From the NCBI GenBank assembly GCA_036703275.1, contig DATNPK010000028.1, positions 1-64,000 on the forward strand: DNA of 64,000 nt, in the 5' to 3' direction. Positions within the stretch are counted from its first letter, which is position 1, and each line of letters begins with the position of its first letter. Shown here piece by piece: positions 38,275 to 48,295 of this stretch. This DNA is from Coleofasciculaceae cyanobacterium. Lineage in GTDB: Bacteria; Cyanobacteriota; Cyanobacteriia; Cyanobacteriales; Xenococcaceae. The notes beneath the pieces were generated by a model. The model was not told the origin of the DNA, ran no database searches, and saw only the letters and a program-made list of their open reading frames with translations. The position numbers were made by a program, and so were the translations under genes.

Positions 38275-41034
38275 GTGCGATTCGTTCATACGAAATCCTA
38301 TATTTTAGGAGGGATGTATGGCTTCTGTTAAGTAACCGAAAGGTAGAGTTCGCACTTTAATCCTTAACAGATGATAACTTGTATTTCTTCAAGGTGAGGC
38401 TAGTAACCTAGAACACCAAGTCCTTGTCCTCTTGTGCGGAGGAAAAAAGTACACAGCGTCCCTATCGGCGACGATAGAGAGAAGTTTCCCTTATATCTGG
38501 GATGACAACCCAGATATAAAAGCGGGAGTGAAAGCGAACAGAGCGATAATTGCTGAAAACGTCTAATCGCTAACATGAGTTTTATAAGCGACCTGGACTG
38601 AGGATAACACCGAGGAATAGGAAATCGTGGGGTAGACAAACTAATCATTTACTGAACCATCTTAAACAAGGAGGCAAGGGATATAAGCTAGTGGTGTTAA
38701 AGACCACACCTTGCTACCCGAAATATCGGGACGAGTTTAGATTTACGTAGCTCTCTCGTTTTACGTAACGCACAATTAGCTCATACAGGTGGATAAATGA
38801 ACCCTAACGGACTCAAATCAACTGTATATGCCGTCATATACAGCAAAGGAATACAGGAACGATAGTAACTCAACCTCATCCCCAGATTAACTGGTAGGTA
38901 TCGTCAAAACCGTATGGTGAGATTGAGGAAGATGGGTCAAGAAGCAAAAGCCTAACCTGAAACCAGTAATGCCTGAAAAGGGACGGGGTAACGCCCAGGA
39001 TAAGCAGACGTGACTCGCAATATATCAATGTGTAAGGGTACAAGTAGTAGTATATATGCCTAATACAGACTCAATTAAATTGAATACTGTGGGATGGGAC
39101 GATATTAATTGGCTTAAAGTCGAAAGATATGTCTATAAGCAACAAAAGCGCATTTACGCAGCATCTCATCATGGAGATATAAGACAAGTTAGAAAACTTC
39201 AAAAGACATTAATGAGGTCATGGTCTAACAAGGTTCTAGCGATTCGTAGGGTAACACAAGATAATCGTGGCAAAAAGACAGCAGGAGTGGACGGTAAGAA
39301 ATCACTGTCCCTATCAGCACGTCTTAAGCTCATAGGGCAATTAAAACTTACAGGGAAAAGTAGACCAACTCGAAGAGTTTGGATACCTAAACCTGGAAAG
39401 GAAGAAAAACGCCCATTAGGAATACCCACTATTAACGACCGCGCCTTGCAAGCGTTAATAAAAAACGCATTAGAGCCAGAGTGGGAAGCTCTATTTGAGC
39501 CAAATTCCTACGGCTTTCGACCAGGACGATCCTGTCAGGATGCAGTATGGGCAATTAAAAACGCCATACAGAATAAAGCAAAATACGTGCTTGACGCTGA
39601 TATTGCGAAATGTTTTGACCGCATCAACCACTTAGCCTTACTACAGAAACTCGGTTACACGGGTAAATTCAGGCAACAAATTAAAGCCTGGTTAAAATCT
39701 GGAGTCATAGATCAAAAGGTATTTACTGCCACATCTGAAGGAACACCGCAAGGTGGGGTTATAAGCCCCTTACTTGCTAATGTTGCTCTACATGGAATAG
39801 AAAATATGTTAATGGAGTTCGCCAAAACTCTTGATATGAAGAGGAAAGACAAACCTAAAAACCAGATTAGCTGGCAACAAAAGGTTAAGTCCCTTACGTT
39901 TATCAGGTATGCAGATGACTTTCTCCTAATACATCATGACCTAAGTGTAGTCCAAAGATGCAGAGAATTAATCTCTGAGTGGTTAAAAGACATGGGACTG
40001 GAACTAAAACCATCCAAAACCAGAATCGCCCACACTCTAATTACAGAGCAAAGCGAAGACGGAAAAGCTGGATTTGATTTTCTTGGATATCATATACGAC
40101 AATTTCGTACAGGTAAACACAGAAGCTCAATACATCCCAGCACTAAGGAAAAACTAGGTTTTAGAACGCTCATTATTCCTTCCAAAGATGCTTTAAAAAG
40201 ACATCAACAGAAAATTAAAGATGTTATCAAAAAGCACAAATATTCCCACCAGGCAAAACTAATAGTTGAGCTTAATCCAATCATTAGAGGATGGACAAAC
40301 TATTATTCATTCCAAAGATGCTCAAACAATGGGGATACTTACAGGACAAGACCGCTTGGTTTTTCTAAAACTCAGAGCATGGAGTCGTCATCGTACAGGT
40401 GACTGGTACAAAGCTCGAAAGAAATATTGGACAACCATTGATAAAAATAATTGGGTATTCGCAACCAGAAAAAAGAAGATGAAAATCCTCTTCGGTTACT
40501 AACACACACTGAGTTCGGAAGCAGAGGTTCTGAGTACGTGAAAGTTAAAGGCGATTCTAGCCCATTTGATGGAAGGTTAATTTACTGGAGTATTAGGATG
40601 GGTCAAAATCCCGATATGCCAACTCGGAAAGCCTCACTGCTTAAGAGACAAAAAGGTGTATGTTCTTGGTGCTGCCTACAATTTCGTGAAGGAGACCTGC
40701 TGGAAACCGACCATAACATCCCTCCCGCCAAGGGCGGGAAGGATGAATATAGGAATCTACAACTTCTTCACGGTCATTGCCATGATAAAAAAACTGCCCT
40801 TGATTTAGAGTTTATTAGGAATCAAAGATTCATGAGATATATGAAGTACATTAACCAAGAACTAGATAAATGTAACTGGTTTTGGAATGATAATGATTTG
40901 CTAATTGTCTCTAATGAAAAGAGTAGGATGTCCTACTGACAATAGGAAATATATTGAGTAGCCGAGTGAAGGGAAACTTTCACGCTCGGTTTCGGACGGG
41001 AGGGGTGTAGTGGTAACACTCACTTCGACCCTTC
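38275..41034 (+). mobile_element. Group II intron carrying a maturase gene
   Basis: The 5' end matches the GUGYG consensus (GTGCG at 38275). About 780 bases of structured RNA (domains I-IV) precede the maturase gene in domain IV. Domain V is recognisable at about 40962-40996 (GAGTAGCCGAGTG, AGGGAAACTTT, CACGCTCGGTTTC), and domain VI follows (GGGTGTAGTGGTAACACT then CACTTCGACCC). The 3' boundary is uncertain by a few bases near 41034. The intron lies between genes, so it interrupts no protein. The HNH-type endonuclease in its ORF points to a retrohoming lineage rather than class C. Confidence 0.85.
39056..40939 (+). pseudogene. Group II intron reverse transcriptase/maturase, two frameshifts
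   Basis: The reverse transcriptase is intact in the first frame from ATG 39056: RVWIPKPGKEEKRPLGIPT, PNSYGFRPGRSCQDAVWAI, GTPQGGVISPLLANVAL and the active-site FIRYADDFLL. Near 40320 the reading moves to another frame (RAWSRHRTGDWYKARKKYWT, maturase X domain), and near 40485 to a third frame. That third frame holds the HNH endonuclease (GVCSWCCLQFREGDLLETDH, NLQLLHGHCHDKKTA) and ends at 40939. A full-length protein of about 620 residues cannot be made; the first frame gives a 448-residue truncated RT without X and HNH domains. Confidence 0.88.
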
Positions 41035-41100
41035 TAGCGTCAAAATACTATTACAATTAGGATTGCTGACCAAACTGACAATAATAATTTTTGACAATCT

Positions 41101-41442
41101 ATGACAGATACTATTTTTGGCAAGATTATTCGTCGTGAAATTCCTGCCGATATTGTCTATGAAGATGATTTAGCTTTAGCGTTTAAAGATGTTAATCCAC
41201 AAGCACCAACGCACATTTTAGTTATTCCTAAAAAACCAATTCCTTGTTTATCGGAGTCCGCTCAAGAAGATGCGGAACTAATGGGACATCTATTGATGAC
41301 TGTAAAGCAGGTTGCCGAACAAGCAAACCTAAGCAATGGATATCGAGTAGTAATCAATAACGGTGCAGATGGCGGACAATCAGTCGATCACCTACATTTA
41401 CATATTTTGGGCGATCGCGCGATGAAATGGCCCCCAGGGTAA
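41101..41442 (+). CDS. HIT family (Hint-type) nucleotide-binding protein
   Basis: 113 residues. It begins with the Hint sequence [20 protein letters not shown] and ends with the catalytic triad HLHLHILG (H97, H99, H101), where the middle histidines attack AMP conjugates. Hint proteins hydrolyse nucleoside phosphoramidates and aminoacyl-adenylates. The group II intron ends only about 65 bases before the start codon, so the promoter may have been displaced or supplied by the intron side. Confidence 0.95.
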   Translation: MTDTIFGKIIRREIPADIVYEDDLALAFKDVNPQAPTHILVIPKKPIPCLSESAQEDAELMGHLLMTVKQVAEQANLSNGYRVVINNGADGGQSVDHLHLHILGDRAMKWPPG

Positions 41443-41467
41443 GTAGTAAGTAGCAACCTTCAATTCA

Positions 41468-42022
41468 CTAAGGCGTTGGAGGGCTAGGTGGGGTGGGGAA
41501 TGAGTCGATGCTGCTGGGCAAGCCAGGAAGAGCGGGATTTACGCCTGGAGTAGGAGGAACTGGTGCTGGTTGAGAGCCTTGTGGTAAAGTGGCTAGAGCA
41601 ACGCGATCGCCACCTACTTCGCGTAAAATATCTAATACTTCTACTACTTCTCTATAGGTTGAATTTTTAGCTGCATATAGAGTCATTAAACCATCAGGAT
41701 TAGCTTGATTATATTTTTTGATTTCCCAAGCTAAATCGCTACGGCTGACTATGTTTTTATCGACGTATAGCTGACCAATATCATCAATGGTCACGATCAA
41801 AAGATTTTCCATCTGAGGCGTACCCGTTTTCGCCTGGGGTAAATCTAGGCTGATTGCTTGCTGACGGGAAAAATTGACGGCTGCCAAGATAAAAAAGATC
41901 AAAATGCAAAAAATTACGTCAATTAAGGGCAGTATTTCGATATTTGCGTTACTTGAGTGACTATCATCCTGCCAGAGATTTAGAGGTTTAATTGGTTGGG
42001 GCCGGTACTTTCTACGACTCAT
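41468..42022 (-). CDS. exbD: ExbD/TolR family protein
   Basis: 184 residues. One membrane helix (about 30-52, PLIDVIFCILIFFILAAV) bears the proton-path aspartate D33. The periplasmic domain ends in a Pro-rich tail (about 150-184, PTPGVNPALPGLPSS). With ExbB it turns the proton gradient into work on TonB or TolA. The gene follows exbB by 51 bases. No TonB, TolA or receptor gene is in the window. Confidence 0.92.
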   Translation of the reverse strand: MSRRKYRPQPIKPLNLWQDDSHSSNANIEILPLIDVIFCILIFFILAAVNFSRQQAISLDLPQAKTGTPQMENLLIVTIDDIGQLYVDKNIVSRSDLAWEIKKYNQANPDGLMTLYAAKNSTYREVVEVLDILREVGGDRVALATLPQGSQPAPVPPTPGVNPALPGLPSSIDSFPTPPSPPTP

Positions 42023-42073
42023 ACAAATGATTCCTGATTACTGTACGGACGTTCCATCGAACGTCTCGACTAA

Positions 42074-42778
42074 TTATTGGCTAGGTGGCTTGATTTTGAC
42101 GAAAGAATAATCATCTTGATTAACAATCTTGGGATTTTCAGCCTCCGACTGCATCCAGCGATCGCGATACATAACTTCTAAACGGCTACCAGTACGACGT
42201 AATATTCTGATTTGATTTGCCCAAAAAGCTTGAAACAAACGATAAAAACTTAGGCTAATAATTGCCACTAATAGACCAGTGGCGGTAGAAATTAAAGATT
42301 CACCAATACCCAAAGTAACACCAGATGAATCTGCTGTACCTAAATCGCTAATCTTAATTGCGCTTAATGCTTGAATTAGCCCCCAAACTGTACCAAATAA
42401 TCCTAGCAAAGGAGAAAGAGCAATAATCGCTTCGAGAATTTTATCCCCCTTACGCATCCGAGCTAACTGTTCTTCTGCTGCCGATTCTAAAGCAAGATGG
42501 AACATCTCTGGGTCGGGATCGGACAGTCTAAACGGGGAATAGACAAAATTACCCAACGGGTGATTAATATGTTCCTGGGCAATTTTACCGACCAAATCCC
42601 AATTGCGCTCGGCTGCTTCCATAATCCGATTAAAGATTTGTTTCTCTTGAAAAACCACTCGCGACCAAAACCAAAGCCGTTCTAAAATTGTTGAAATTGA
42701 GAGAACAGAGAGGAATAGCAGGGGATACATAGAGATCCCACCTTTATCAATAATTTCTAATAAATTCACCTTGGCCAA
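42074..42778 (-). CDS. exbB: ExbB/TolQ (MotA-like) proton channel
   Basis: 234 residues with three membrane helices: about 16-33, then 115-140 ([20 protein letters not shown]) and 155-180 ([17 protein letters not shown]). The sequence [14 protein letters not shown] and the conserved threonine/alanine face fit MotA/TolQ/ExbB proton channels. It forms the pentameric ring around ExbD, whose gene is downstream. Confidence 0.93.
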   Translation of the reverse strand: MAKVNLLEIIDKGGISMYPLLFLSVLSISTILERLWFWSRVVFQEKQIFNRIMEAAERNWDLVGKIAQEHINHPLGNFVYSPFRLSDPDPEMFHLALESAAEEQLARMRKGDKILEAIIALSPLLGLFGTVWGLIQALSAIKISDLGTADSSGVTLGIGESLISTATGLLVAIISLSFYRLFQAFWANQIRILRRTGSRLEVMYRDRWMQSEAENPKIVNQDDYSFVKIKPPSQ

Positions 42779-43048
42779 TTACCTCCATTAATATCTTTGG
42801 TTAAGATTAGTTCTCGAACAGTTAAAGTTATTCCAGTCTAAGTCCATAAATGCAAATAACACAGCTTGCCAAAAAATTTTAGTTCCTAAATTTTTTCTAA
42901 CATGGGTTTCGATCTCTGTCTATACTCCCTCCAAAAAGCGATCGCACATTTTATAGTTTCTAATCGTTAGTCTTTAAAGATATTTGGTTAAAATCAACAG
43001 TTAATAATGGCTAATTGGCAAGAATGATGAAGTCAACTGCGATCGCAA

Positions 43049-43951
43049 CTAAACAAGATCCTGCTTTTGCTGATTCAGATTCAAAATCTCTCTAGCAGTA
43101 GCATCAGGCTGTTCTAAATGAGGAACATGACCACAGTTATCGATCCAGACTAGCTTACTATTAGGAATAGCTCGATTAAATTTAGCAGCATCTTTAGTTC
43201 CTAGTATTTTGTCTTGCTTGCCCCAGATAATTAACGTCGGCTGTTGTATCTCAGAAATTCTTTGGACAAATGAACCATAACCACCGCTTTTAGTAAAAGC
43301 AATCAAAGATTTATTCCAATCTAGGCATTTTAAATGTAGTGCAGCGCAGGCTTGGGCATCTAAACTGGCAAAATTCTTATTGAAATAGGCAGCGCGACTA
43401 ATGCTTTGGCGAATTTTAGGGTTGCGGAGAAATTCTGTGGCGAAAGTATCGATCGGCGGAAACATAAACTTACCGATCGCAGGTTGTTTAGCCAAACCCG
43501 CACTGTCTACTAAGACTAATTTTTCCACCGCATCAGGATAGGTAAGAGTGAAATCTATCGCTGCTGCACCTCCCATTGATGCCCCTACCAAGATGACAGG
43601 CTGCTTGATGACGGTTTTCCAGAAAAGATTGAGATGGGTTTTAATGTTTTCAGAATTAAGCGGGATATCTAAATTGCGCTGGGTAAAGCCAAACCCTAAA
43701 AGATCTACCGCATAAGTCGATTGCTGTGCTGCGAGTATAGGTAATAAACGACGAAATTCCAATAAAGAACTATCAAAGCCGTGTATTAGTAAGATAGGCG
43801 TGCCACCGCTTCCCTGGTTAATATAAGTAGTTGCAATATCCTGATTACTCAAAGACGTAGAGATAAATACTTGTTGAATCTGTTTGGCTAAATCAATAGA
43901 CGTAGCTTCGGTTAAACTGCTAGCTTCGGGAGGAATGCAACTAGGAAACAT
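43049..43951 (-). CDS. Alpha/beta hydrolase
   Basis: 300 residues. Oxyanion loop LLIHGFDSSLLEFR, nucleophile elbow VGASMGGAAA (Ser in GASMGG, about residue 125), acid in WGKQDKILGTKDA and catalytic histidine in NCGHVPHLEQPDA near 277. No signal peptide. Such enzymes include esterases, haloperoxidase-like proteins and C-C hydrolases; the substrate is not decidable. Monocistronic. Confidence 0.9.
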   Translation of the reverse strand: MFPSCIPPEASSLTEATSIDLAKQIQQVFISTSLSNQDIATTYINQGSGGTPILLIHGFDSSLLEFRRLLPILAAQQSTYAVDLLGFGFTQRNLDIPLNSENIKTHLNLFWKTVIKQPVILVGASMGGAAAIDFTLTYPDAVEKLVLVDSAGLAKQPAIGKFMFPPIDTFATEFLRNPKIRQSISRAAYFNKNFASLDAQACAALHLKCLDWNKSLIAFTKSGGYGSFVQRISEIQQPTLIIWGKQDKILGTKDAAKFNRAIPNSKLVWIDNCGHVPHLEQPDATAREILNLNQQKQDLV

Positions 43952-44168
43952 GAATAAATGAGCTGGGATATTAAATAGTATTTTTTGTAGCTATTAAGCT
44001 ATTAATCAAATTAGCGCAAAATGGAGTTGCAATAATTATCTTACTGTTGCTAAATTTAATTGCCAGAAACGCCCAAAATCTCTAGTCAATATCAGCCATT
44101 AGAATTATTTATCGCATCAGCTTAAGCATGGTAAGCTGCTTGTCAAGAGAATTTACTGTAGTTTATCT

Positions 44169-44756
44169 ATGTTTCAAGGCAATGAAGCGGGTACAGTAAC
44201 GAGTACAAACTGGCGCGGTTACAGGATTGCAGCCTGGGTAGGGCAATTTCTTTTAGCGATCGCCACGGTAATTATTTTAGTTCGTGTTGGTTGGCAAGCA
44301 GCAATTATTTTGCTGTTCTTTTTGGTTGCTTCTTTGGTTTTCGTAATTAAAGATCGCAACTTACCAACCTTATTTGATTTTTTGTTTGTTTTGGCAGCGT
44401 TACTCAATGCTGGAGGATGGATTGGTCTATTTTATCAGCCAGGCCCTTATGATGAAATTACTCACGCTTTCACAACTTTTTCGGTTACCTTAGCACTTAG
44501 TTTTATCGTCTATAGCTCAATGCTAACAGTGTTTCGCTCTCACCGTCGGCTGTACCTGTTGACTATTATTTCGTTTGGGATTGCTATTGGTGCGCTGTGG
44601 GAAATATTTGAATGGGTTACGGCCACGATTAATTCTTTAGACGATACTATTGTCGATCTGATTATGGATACTATTGGGGCGATCGCAGCATCCTTATTAA
44701 GTTTGCGCGCTTTACAAGAGAAAACCAATCCGCGATCATCCGAACGAGATGTTTAA
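44169..44756 (+). CDS. DUF2238-like membrane protein
   Basis: 195 residues with five to six membrane helices. Conserved motifs YDEITHAFTTF, GALWEIFEWVT and TIVDLIMDTIGAIAASLL, with acidic and histidine residues in the membrane, match the DUF2238/YjdF-like family of unknown function. The pattern D-x-x-x-H / E-x-x-E / D-x-x-x-D suggests a buried polar or metal site. Confidence 0.8.
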   Translation: MFQGNEAGTVTSTNWRGYRIAAWVGQFLLAIATVIILVRVGWQAAIILLFFLVASLVFVIKDRNLPTLFDFLFVLAALLNAGGWIGLFYQPGPYDEITHAFTTFSVTLALSFIVYSSMLTVFRSHRRLYLLTIISFGIAIGALWEIFEWVTATINSLDDTIVDLIMDTIGAIAASLLSLRALQEKTNPRSSERDV

Positions 44757-44792
44757 AGTTTAATAATTAAATATGCAGCATTAGTTTTCTAA

Positions 44793-45665
44793 TTATTTTC
44801 TGGATTTGAACCAGTTGATGGCTTTAGTTTTGATCTCGGGTTCAGTTAAAAGTCCTTGACTAGGGCTAAAAAGAAATGCTAATAAGAAAAAAGCAAAGAT
44901 TACCATGACGATCGCCGCACCCGAAGGGAGATCGAAATAATAGCTGCCGTACATCCCTGTAATGCCTGAAACTGCGCCAATGATTGAACCCAGAAACATC
45001 ATTTGAGATAGTTCTTTGACTAATAAGTATGCCGTAATTGCTGGACCAACTAAGAGTGACATTACTAGTAAGACTCCAACAGTTTGCATACTGGCAACAA
45101 TGGTTAAGGTGATAGCGCAAATTAAGCCGAAATGGAGTAAATTTACTGGTAAACCACAGGCTTTCGCTCCTAAAGGGTCAAAGGTATAAAATTCTAATTC
45201 TTTATAAAAAAGTTTAGTCAATAGTAATATGATTACCGAGATCGTTACGGTACGCCAAACATCACCGCTAGTTACGCCTAAAATATCTCCAAACAGAATT
45301 TCGTCTAGGTTAATTTGATTAGTTTCTAAACTAGTAATTAAGATTACGCCTAATGCCAGAAAACTAGTGAGAGTTAATGCCATTGCTGCATCAACTTTAA
45401 TTCGCGATCGCTTTTTAATAGTCATCACGACTAAAGCACTTAATACCCCTGCCACAAAAGCACCAATTATTATATTTATCTCTAAAAAAAAAGCAATTGA
45501 AATACCTGGTAACACGGCATGAGAAATTACTCCACTCATCATGCCCATCTGCTGCAAAATTGAATAGCTACCAATTACTGCGCCGAGAATCCCTAAAGAC
45601 AAGCCGATCGCGATCGCTTGACGCATAAACTCAAATTCTAAAGGTTCAATTAACCAAGTTAGCAT
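44793..45665 (-). CDS. Zn/Mn ABC transporter permease (ZnuB/MntB family)
   Basis: 290 residues with eight to nine membrane helices. The family motifs are SHAVLPGISIAFFL near residue 50 and QTVGVLLVMSLLVGPAITAYLL near 215. It forms the pore of a cluster-9 importer for zinc or manganese. It overlaps the ATPase gene by 20 bases (45646-45665), so translation is coupled. Confidence 0.92.
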   Translation of the reverse strand: MLTWLIEPLEFEFMRQAIAIGLSLGILGAVIGSYSILQQMGMMSGVISHAVLPGISIAFFLEINIIIGAFVAGVLSALVVMTIKKRSRIKVDAAMALTLTSFLALGVILITSLETNQINLDEILFGDILGVTSGDVWRTVTISVIILLLTKLFYKELEFYTFDPLGAKACGLPVNLLHFGLICAITLTIVASMQTVGVLLVMSLLVGPAITAYLLVKELSQMMFLGSIIGAVSGITGMYGSYYFDLPSGAAIVMVIFAFFLLAFLFSPSQGLLTEPEIKTKAINWFKSRK

Positions 45666-46407
45666 TGGCAGGGTGATTAATAGTTAGTGGTTCAAGTGCA
45701 GGATTATAATATCTGTCGTAAGCTTGATTAATATTTTCGTTGGTTAACACCTCTTCTTTTGAACCAAAGGCAATTAACTTTTTATTTAATAATAATAATC
45801 GATCGTAATTAGCTAAAGTTTCACTCAGATCGTGACTGATGACCAATAGAGTTTTTTGTTGTGCTTTTAGTTCAGCGAAGATCTCAAAAATAACTGCTTC
45901 GGTTTGTCGATCTACATTATTAAATGGTTCATCAAATAATAGCAAATCCGCTTCTTGCGCGATCGCTCTGGCGATAAAAACACGCTGCTGTTGTCCCCCT
46001 GATAGTTCTCTAATCTGACGCTGGCGATATTGCCACATTCCTACTCTTTCGAGAGCATTTCTGACCAGCCTCATCGAATGACGATTATGCTGTCTAAACC
46101 AGCCTGTAGTAGCCACTCGCCCCATCATTACGACTCTTTCTACCGTGACGGGATAGTCCCAATCAATTTGCGATCGCTGAGGTACATAAGCAACTTTGTT
46201 GAGCTGTTTGGCAACTGGCTTACCCATCCACTTTGCCACCCCATCCGCTAGAGGCACTAATCCTAAAATAGCCTCGATTAAGGTGCTTTTTCCCGCACCG
46301 TTTGAGCCTAACAAACCCGTTACTTGCCCAGGTTGTAGCGTAAATGATACGTTTTCAATTGCCCAAATATGACGATAGTTTACGCTTAGGTTACAAACTT
46401 CTAGCAT
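45646..46407 (-). CDS. Zn/Mn ABC transporter ATPase (ZnuC/MntA family)
   Basis: 253 residues. Walker A GSNGAGKST, the cluster-9 sequence YVPQRSQIDWDYPVTV, signature LSGGQQQRVFIARA, Walker B LLLFDEPF and switch histidine LLVISHDLSE. It energises the permease whose gene overlaps its end. YVPQRSQIDWDYPV is shared by Mn/Fe/Zn importers of the Mnt/Sit/Tro type, which leaves the metal open. Divergent from the binding-protein gene over 98 bases. Confidence 0.92.
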   Translation of the reverse strand: MLEVCNLSVNYRHIWAIENVSFTLQPGQVTGLLGSNGAGKSTLIEAILGLVPLADGVAKWMGKPVAKQLNKVAYVPQRSQIDWDYPVTVERVVMMGRVATTGWFRQHNRHSMRLVRNALERVGMWQYRQRQIRELSGGQQQRVFIARAIAQEADLLLFDEPFNNVDRQTEAVIFEIFAELKAQQKTLLVISHDLSETLANYDRLLLLNKKLIAFGSKEEVLTNENINQAYDRYYNPALEPLTINHPANANLVN

Positions 46408-46505
46408 TGATGAATAAAAATGAGATCCGTTATCATTCTACATTAAAATAATTAGAATCATTCTCAGGCTGAATTATTTGTCAGCAGTAAATCACAATTA
46501 TTTTT
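46408..46505. promoter_or_regulatory. Shared control region of the divergent Zn/Mn transporter genes
   Basis: Two palindromic sites lie in this 98-base divergent promoter. One is AATGAGATCCGTTATCATT at 46419-46437 (AATGA/TCATT arms). The other is AGAATCATTCT at 46453-46463 (perfect, 11 bases). Both have the AT-rich, TCATT-type half sites expected for Fur-family regulators such as Zur. The regulator identity is inferred. Confidence 0.45.
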
Positions 46506-47540
46506 ATGTTTAAACACAACGGTGTCAGAAATATTTTTAGTTTAGCTATTGCAGGCATAGTTGCCAGCGCGATCGCCAGCAGCATTATTAAAAATCGCAA
46601 CAATATTGCTCAAGCCCAAGAAAAGCCCAAAGTAGTAGCATCGCATAATGTAATCTGCGATTTAGTTACCACAATTGCTGAAGACACACTCGATTTAACT
46701 TGCCTAATTGACGATAATCAAGATCCTCATACCTATAGCCCTACGCCCTCACAACGCAAGGCGATCGAGGAAGCGCAATTAATTTTTTATGGCGGTTATC
46801 AGTTAGAACCCAAGGTAATTAATTTACTAGAGGCCACTGACAATAAGATACCCAGAATAGCCTTATATGAACAGGTAGTTACCGAACCGCTCGTGTCAGA
46901 ACATGAACATGAAGAACATTCTGAAGCAGAAGCAGGACACGACCATGAGCAAGAGTCTGAATCAGAATCAGCCAAATCTGAGCCAGAATTAGAAGCAGAT
47001 CCCCACGTCTGGCATAACATCGAAAACACTGTGGCGATGGTCGAAGCGATCGAGTCAACATTGCTGCAAGTAAACCCACAAGCAGCCGAACTTTACTTAG
47101 TGAATAGCACCGCTTTAACCGACCAACTGTGGCAGCTTGATGCCTGGATCGATGAACAAATTGCTACTATTCCCGCAGGGCAAAGAGTTTTATTCACAAC
47201 CCACGACTCGCTTAATTATTATGCTCAAGCTTACTATTTAGAAGATTATCGAACTTTACAGGGTTTGAGTTCGTCAGTCTCTCCTACCGCTTCTCAAGTA
47301 AGAAAACTATCGGCAGAAATTAAACAGGCTGGAGTACCCACGATTTTTACCGAATCTACGCAGAACGATCGCGTTATCAATAATGTCGCCCGTATTGCTA
47401 ATGTTGAACTATCCCCAGAAAAGCTGTACGTCGATGGGTTAGGACAAGCCGAAAACTACACCGAAATGATGTCTCACAATACCTGTGCGATCGTTAATGG
47501 GTTAGGTGGAAAATGTAAACCTTTTGCAGCCAAGAATTAA
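46506..47540 (+). CDS. Zn/Mn-binding periplasmic protein (ZnuA/MntC family)
   Basis: 344 residues. A signal/anchor segment (about 11-28) is followed by ASHNVICDLVTTIAED, the first lobe. An acidic, His-rich loop (HEHEEHSEAEAGHDHE, about 137-155) comes before the metal-site sequence DPHVWHNIEN. More ligands are in FTTHDSLNYYAQAY and the C-terminal region. A His-rich loop is typical of ZnuA rather than MntC, so zinc is somewhat favoured. Its 3' end overlaps the converging glutaredoxin gene by four bases. Confidence 0.92.
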   Translation: MFKHNGVRNIFSLAIAGIVASAIASSIIKNRNNIAQAQEKPKVVASHNVICDLVTTIAEDTLDLTCLIDDNQDPHTYSPTPSQRKAIEEAQLIFYGGYQLEPKVINLLEATDNKIPRIALYEQVVTEPLVSEHEHEEHSEAEAGHDHEQESESESAKSEPELEADPHVWHNIENTVAMVEAIESTLLQVNPQAAELYLVNSTALTDQLWQLDAWIDEQIATIPAGQRVLFTTHDSLNYYAQAYYLEDYRTLQGLSSSVSPTASQVRKLSAEIKQAGVPTIFTESTQNDRVINNVARIANVELSPEKLYVDGLGQAENYTEMMSHNTCAIVNGLGGKCKPFAAKN

Positions 47541-47851
47541 CTTGCAGGTTGACTTAATAAATCATCTAGTTCATTCTTAGCATCCAACTCATAAAGATCG
47601 TCGCAACCTCCTACATGATGGTCATTGACAAAAATTTGAGGCACTGTTTTTTTATTATTTGCCCTCTGCGCCATATTGTTGCGGGCAGTATCATCGCCAT
47701 CAATCTTATACTCAGTAAAATTTACCCCTTTCCACCATAAAAGCAGTTTGGCACGGATACAAAAAGGGCAGGTAGCCCAGGTATAGATCTCAACATTAGC
47801 TTTAATACGCTCTGGATGACGGTTGAGTATCGGATTAAGGAAATCTAGCAT
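47537..47851 (-). CDS. grxC: Glutaredoxin 3
   Basis: 104 residues. The redox motif is TCPFCIRA (C28, C31), followed by the glutathione-binding VPQIFVND with cis-proline and GGCDDLYELD. The first 18 residues precede the usual start of the fold. It uses glutathione to reduce disulfides. The last four bases overlap the end of the Zn/Mn-binding protein gene on the other strand. Confidence 0.93.
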   Translation of the reverse strand: MLDFLNPILNRHPERIKANVEIYTWATCPFCIRAKLLLWWKGVNFTEYKIDGDDTARNNMAQRANNKKTVPQIFVNDHHVGGCDDLYELDAKNELDDLLSQPAS

Positions 47852-47895
47852 AATCAGGTTCTAATATTTCGTGAGATATGGTGTTTAAATTTGAG

Positions 47896-48165
47896 TTAGA
47901 AAGCTTGAATCCATTCTTTTATTTTATACTCAGTCCAGATGCCATTTTGCCAGTAAGGATCTGACTCGACGATCTGACGGACGATATCTTCTCGATCTGC
48001 TTCATAAATCCCGAAGACCTTGGTGTTATCTTTTGTGGGACCTAGAGTCACTAATATTCCTTGTTCCTTTTGAAGGGTTAGACCATCTAAATGTGATTGT
48101 CTGTAAGGAGTACGCTTTTCCAGAGCGTTTTCGCAATAGCTACCCCACATAATATATTTCGGCAT
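47896..48165 (-). CDS. YciI family protein
   Basis: 89 residues. The dimeric alpha-beta barrel fold of YciI is recognised from ENALEKRTPYRQSHLDGLTL (the conserved arginine/histidine face) and ESDPYWQNGIWTEYKIKEW. The conserved His in RQSHLDG could be catalytic. Enzymatic role unknown. It lies 44 bases upstream of the glutaredoxin gene on the same strand and may share its transcript. Confidence 0.88.
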   Translation of the reverse strand: MPKYIMWGSYCENALEKRTPYRQSHLDGLTLQKEQGILVTLGPTKDNTKVFGIYEADREDIVRQIVESDPYWQNGIWTEYKIKEWIQAF

Positions 48166-48295
48166 AAAGTTTGATTAATTACTCGACCTTACTATTATTG
48201 TCACAAATCAGGACTCCAGCATTTACAGTGAATTTCACTTGAGTAGAACTTATTACTTAGACAAATCAATGTGGTACTAAATACGTGCCAGCTTT

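Noticed and set aside
38275-41034. Class C group II intron because a hairpin precedes it
   Set aside because: Class C ORFs usually lack an endonuclease domain, whereas this one has an HNH domain; the hairpin is better explained as the IS-like end.
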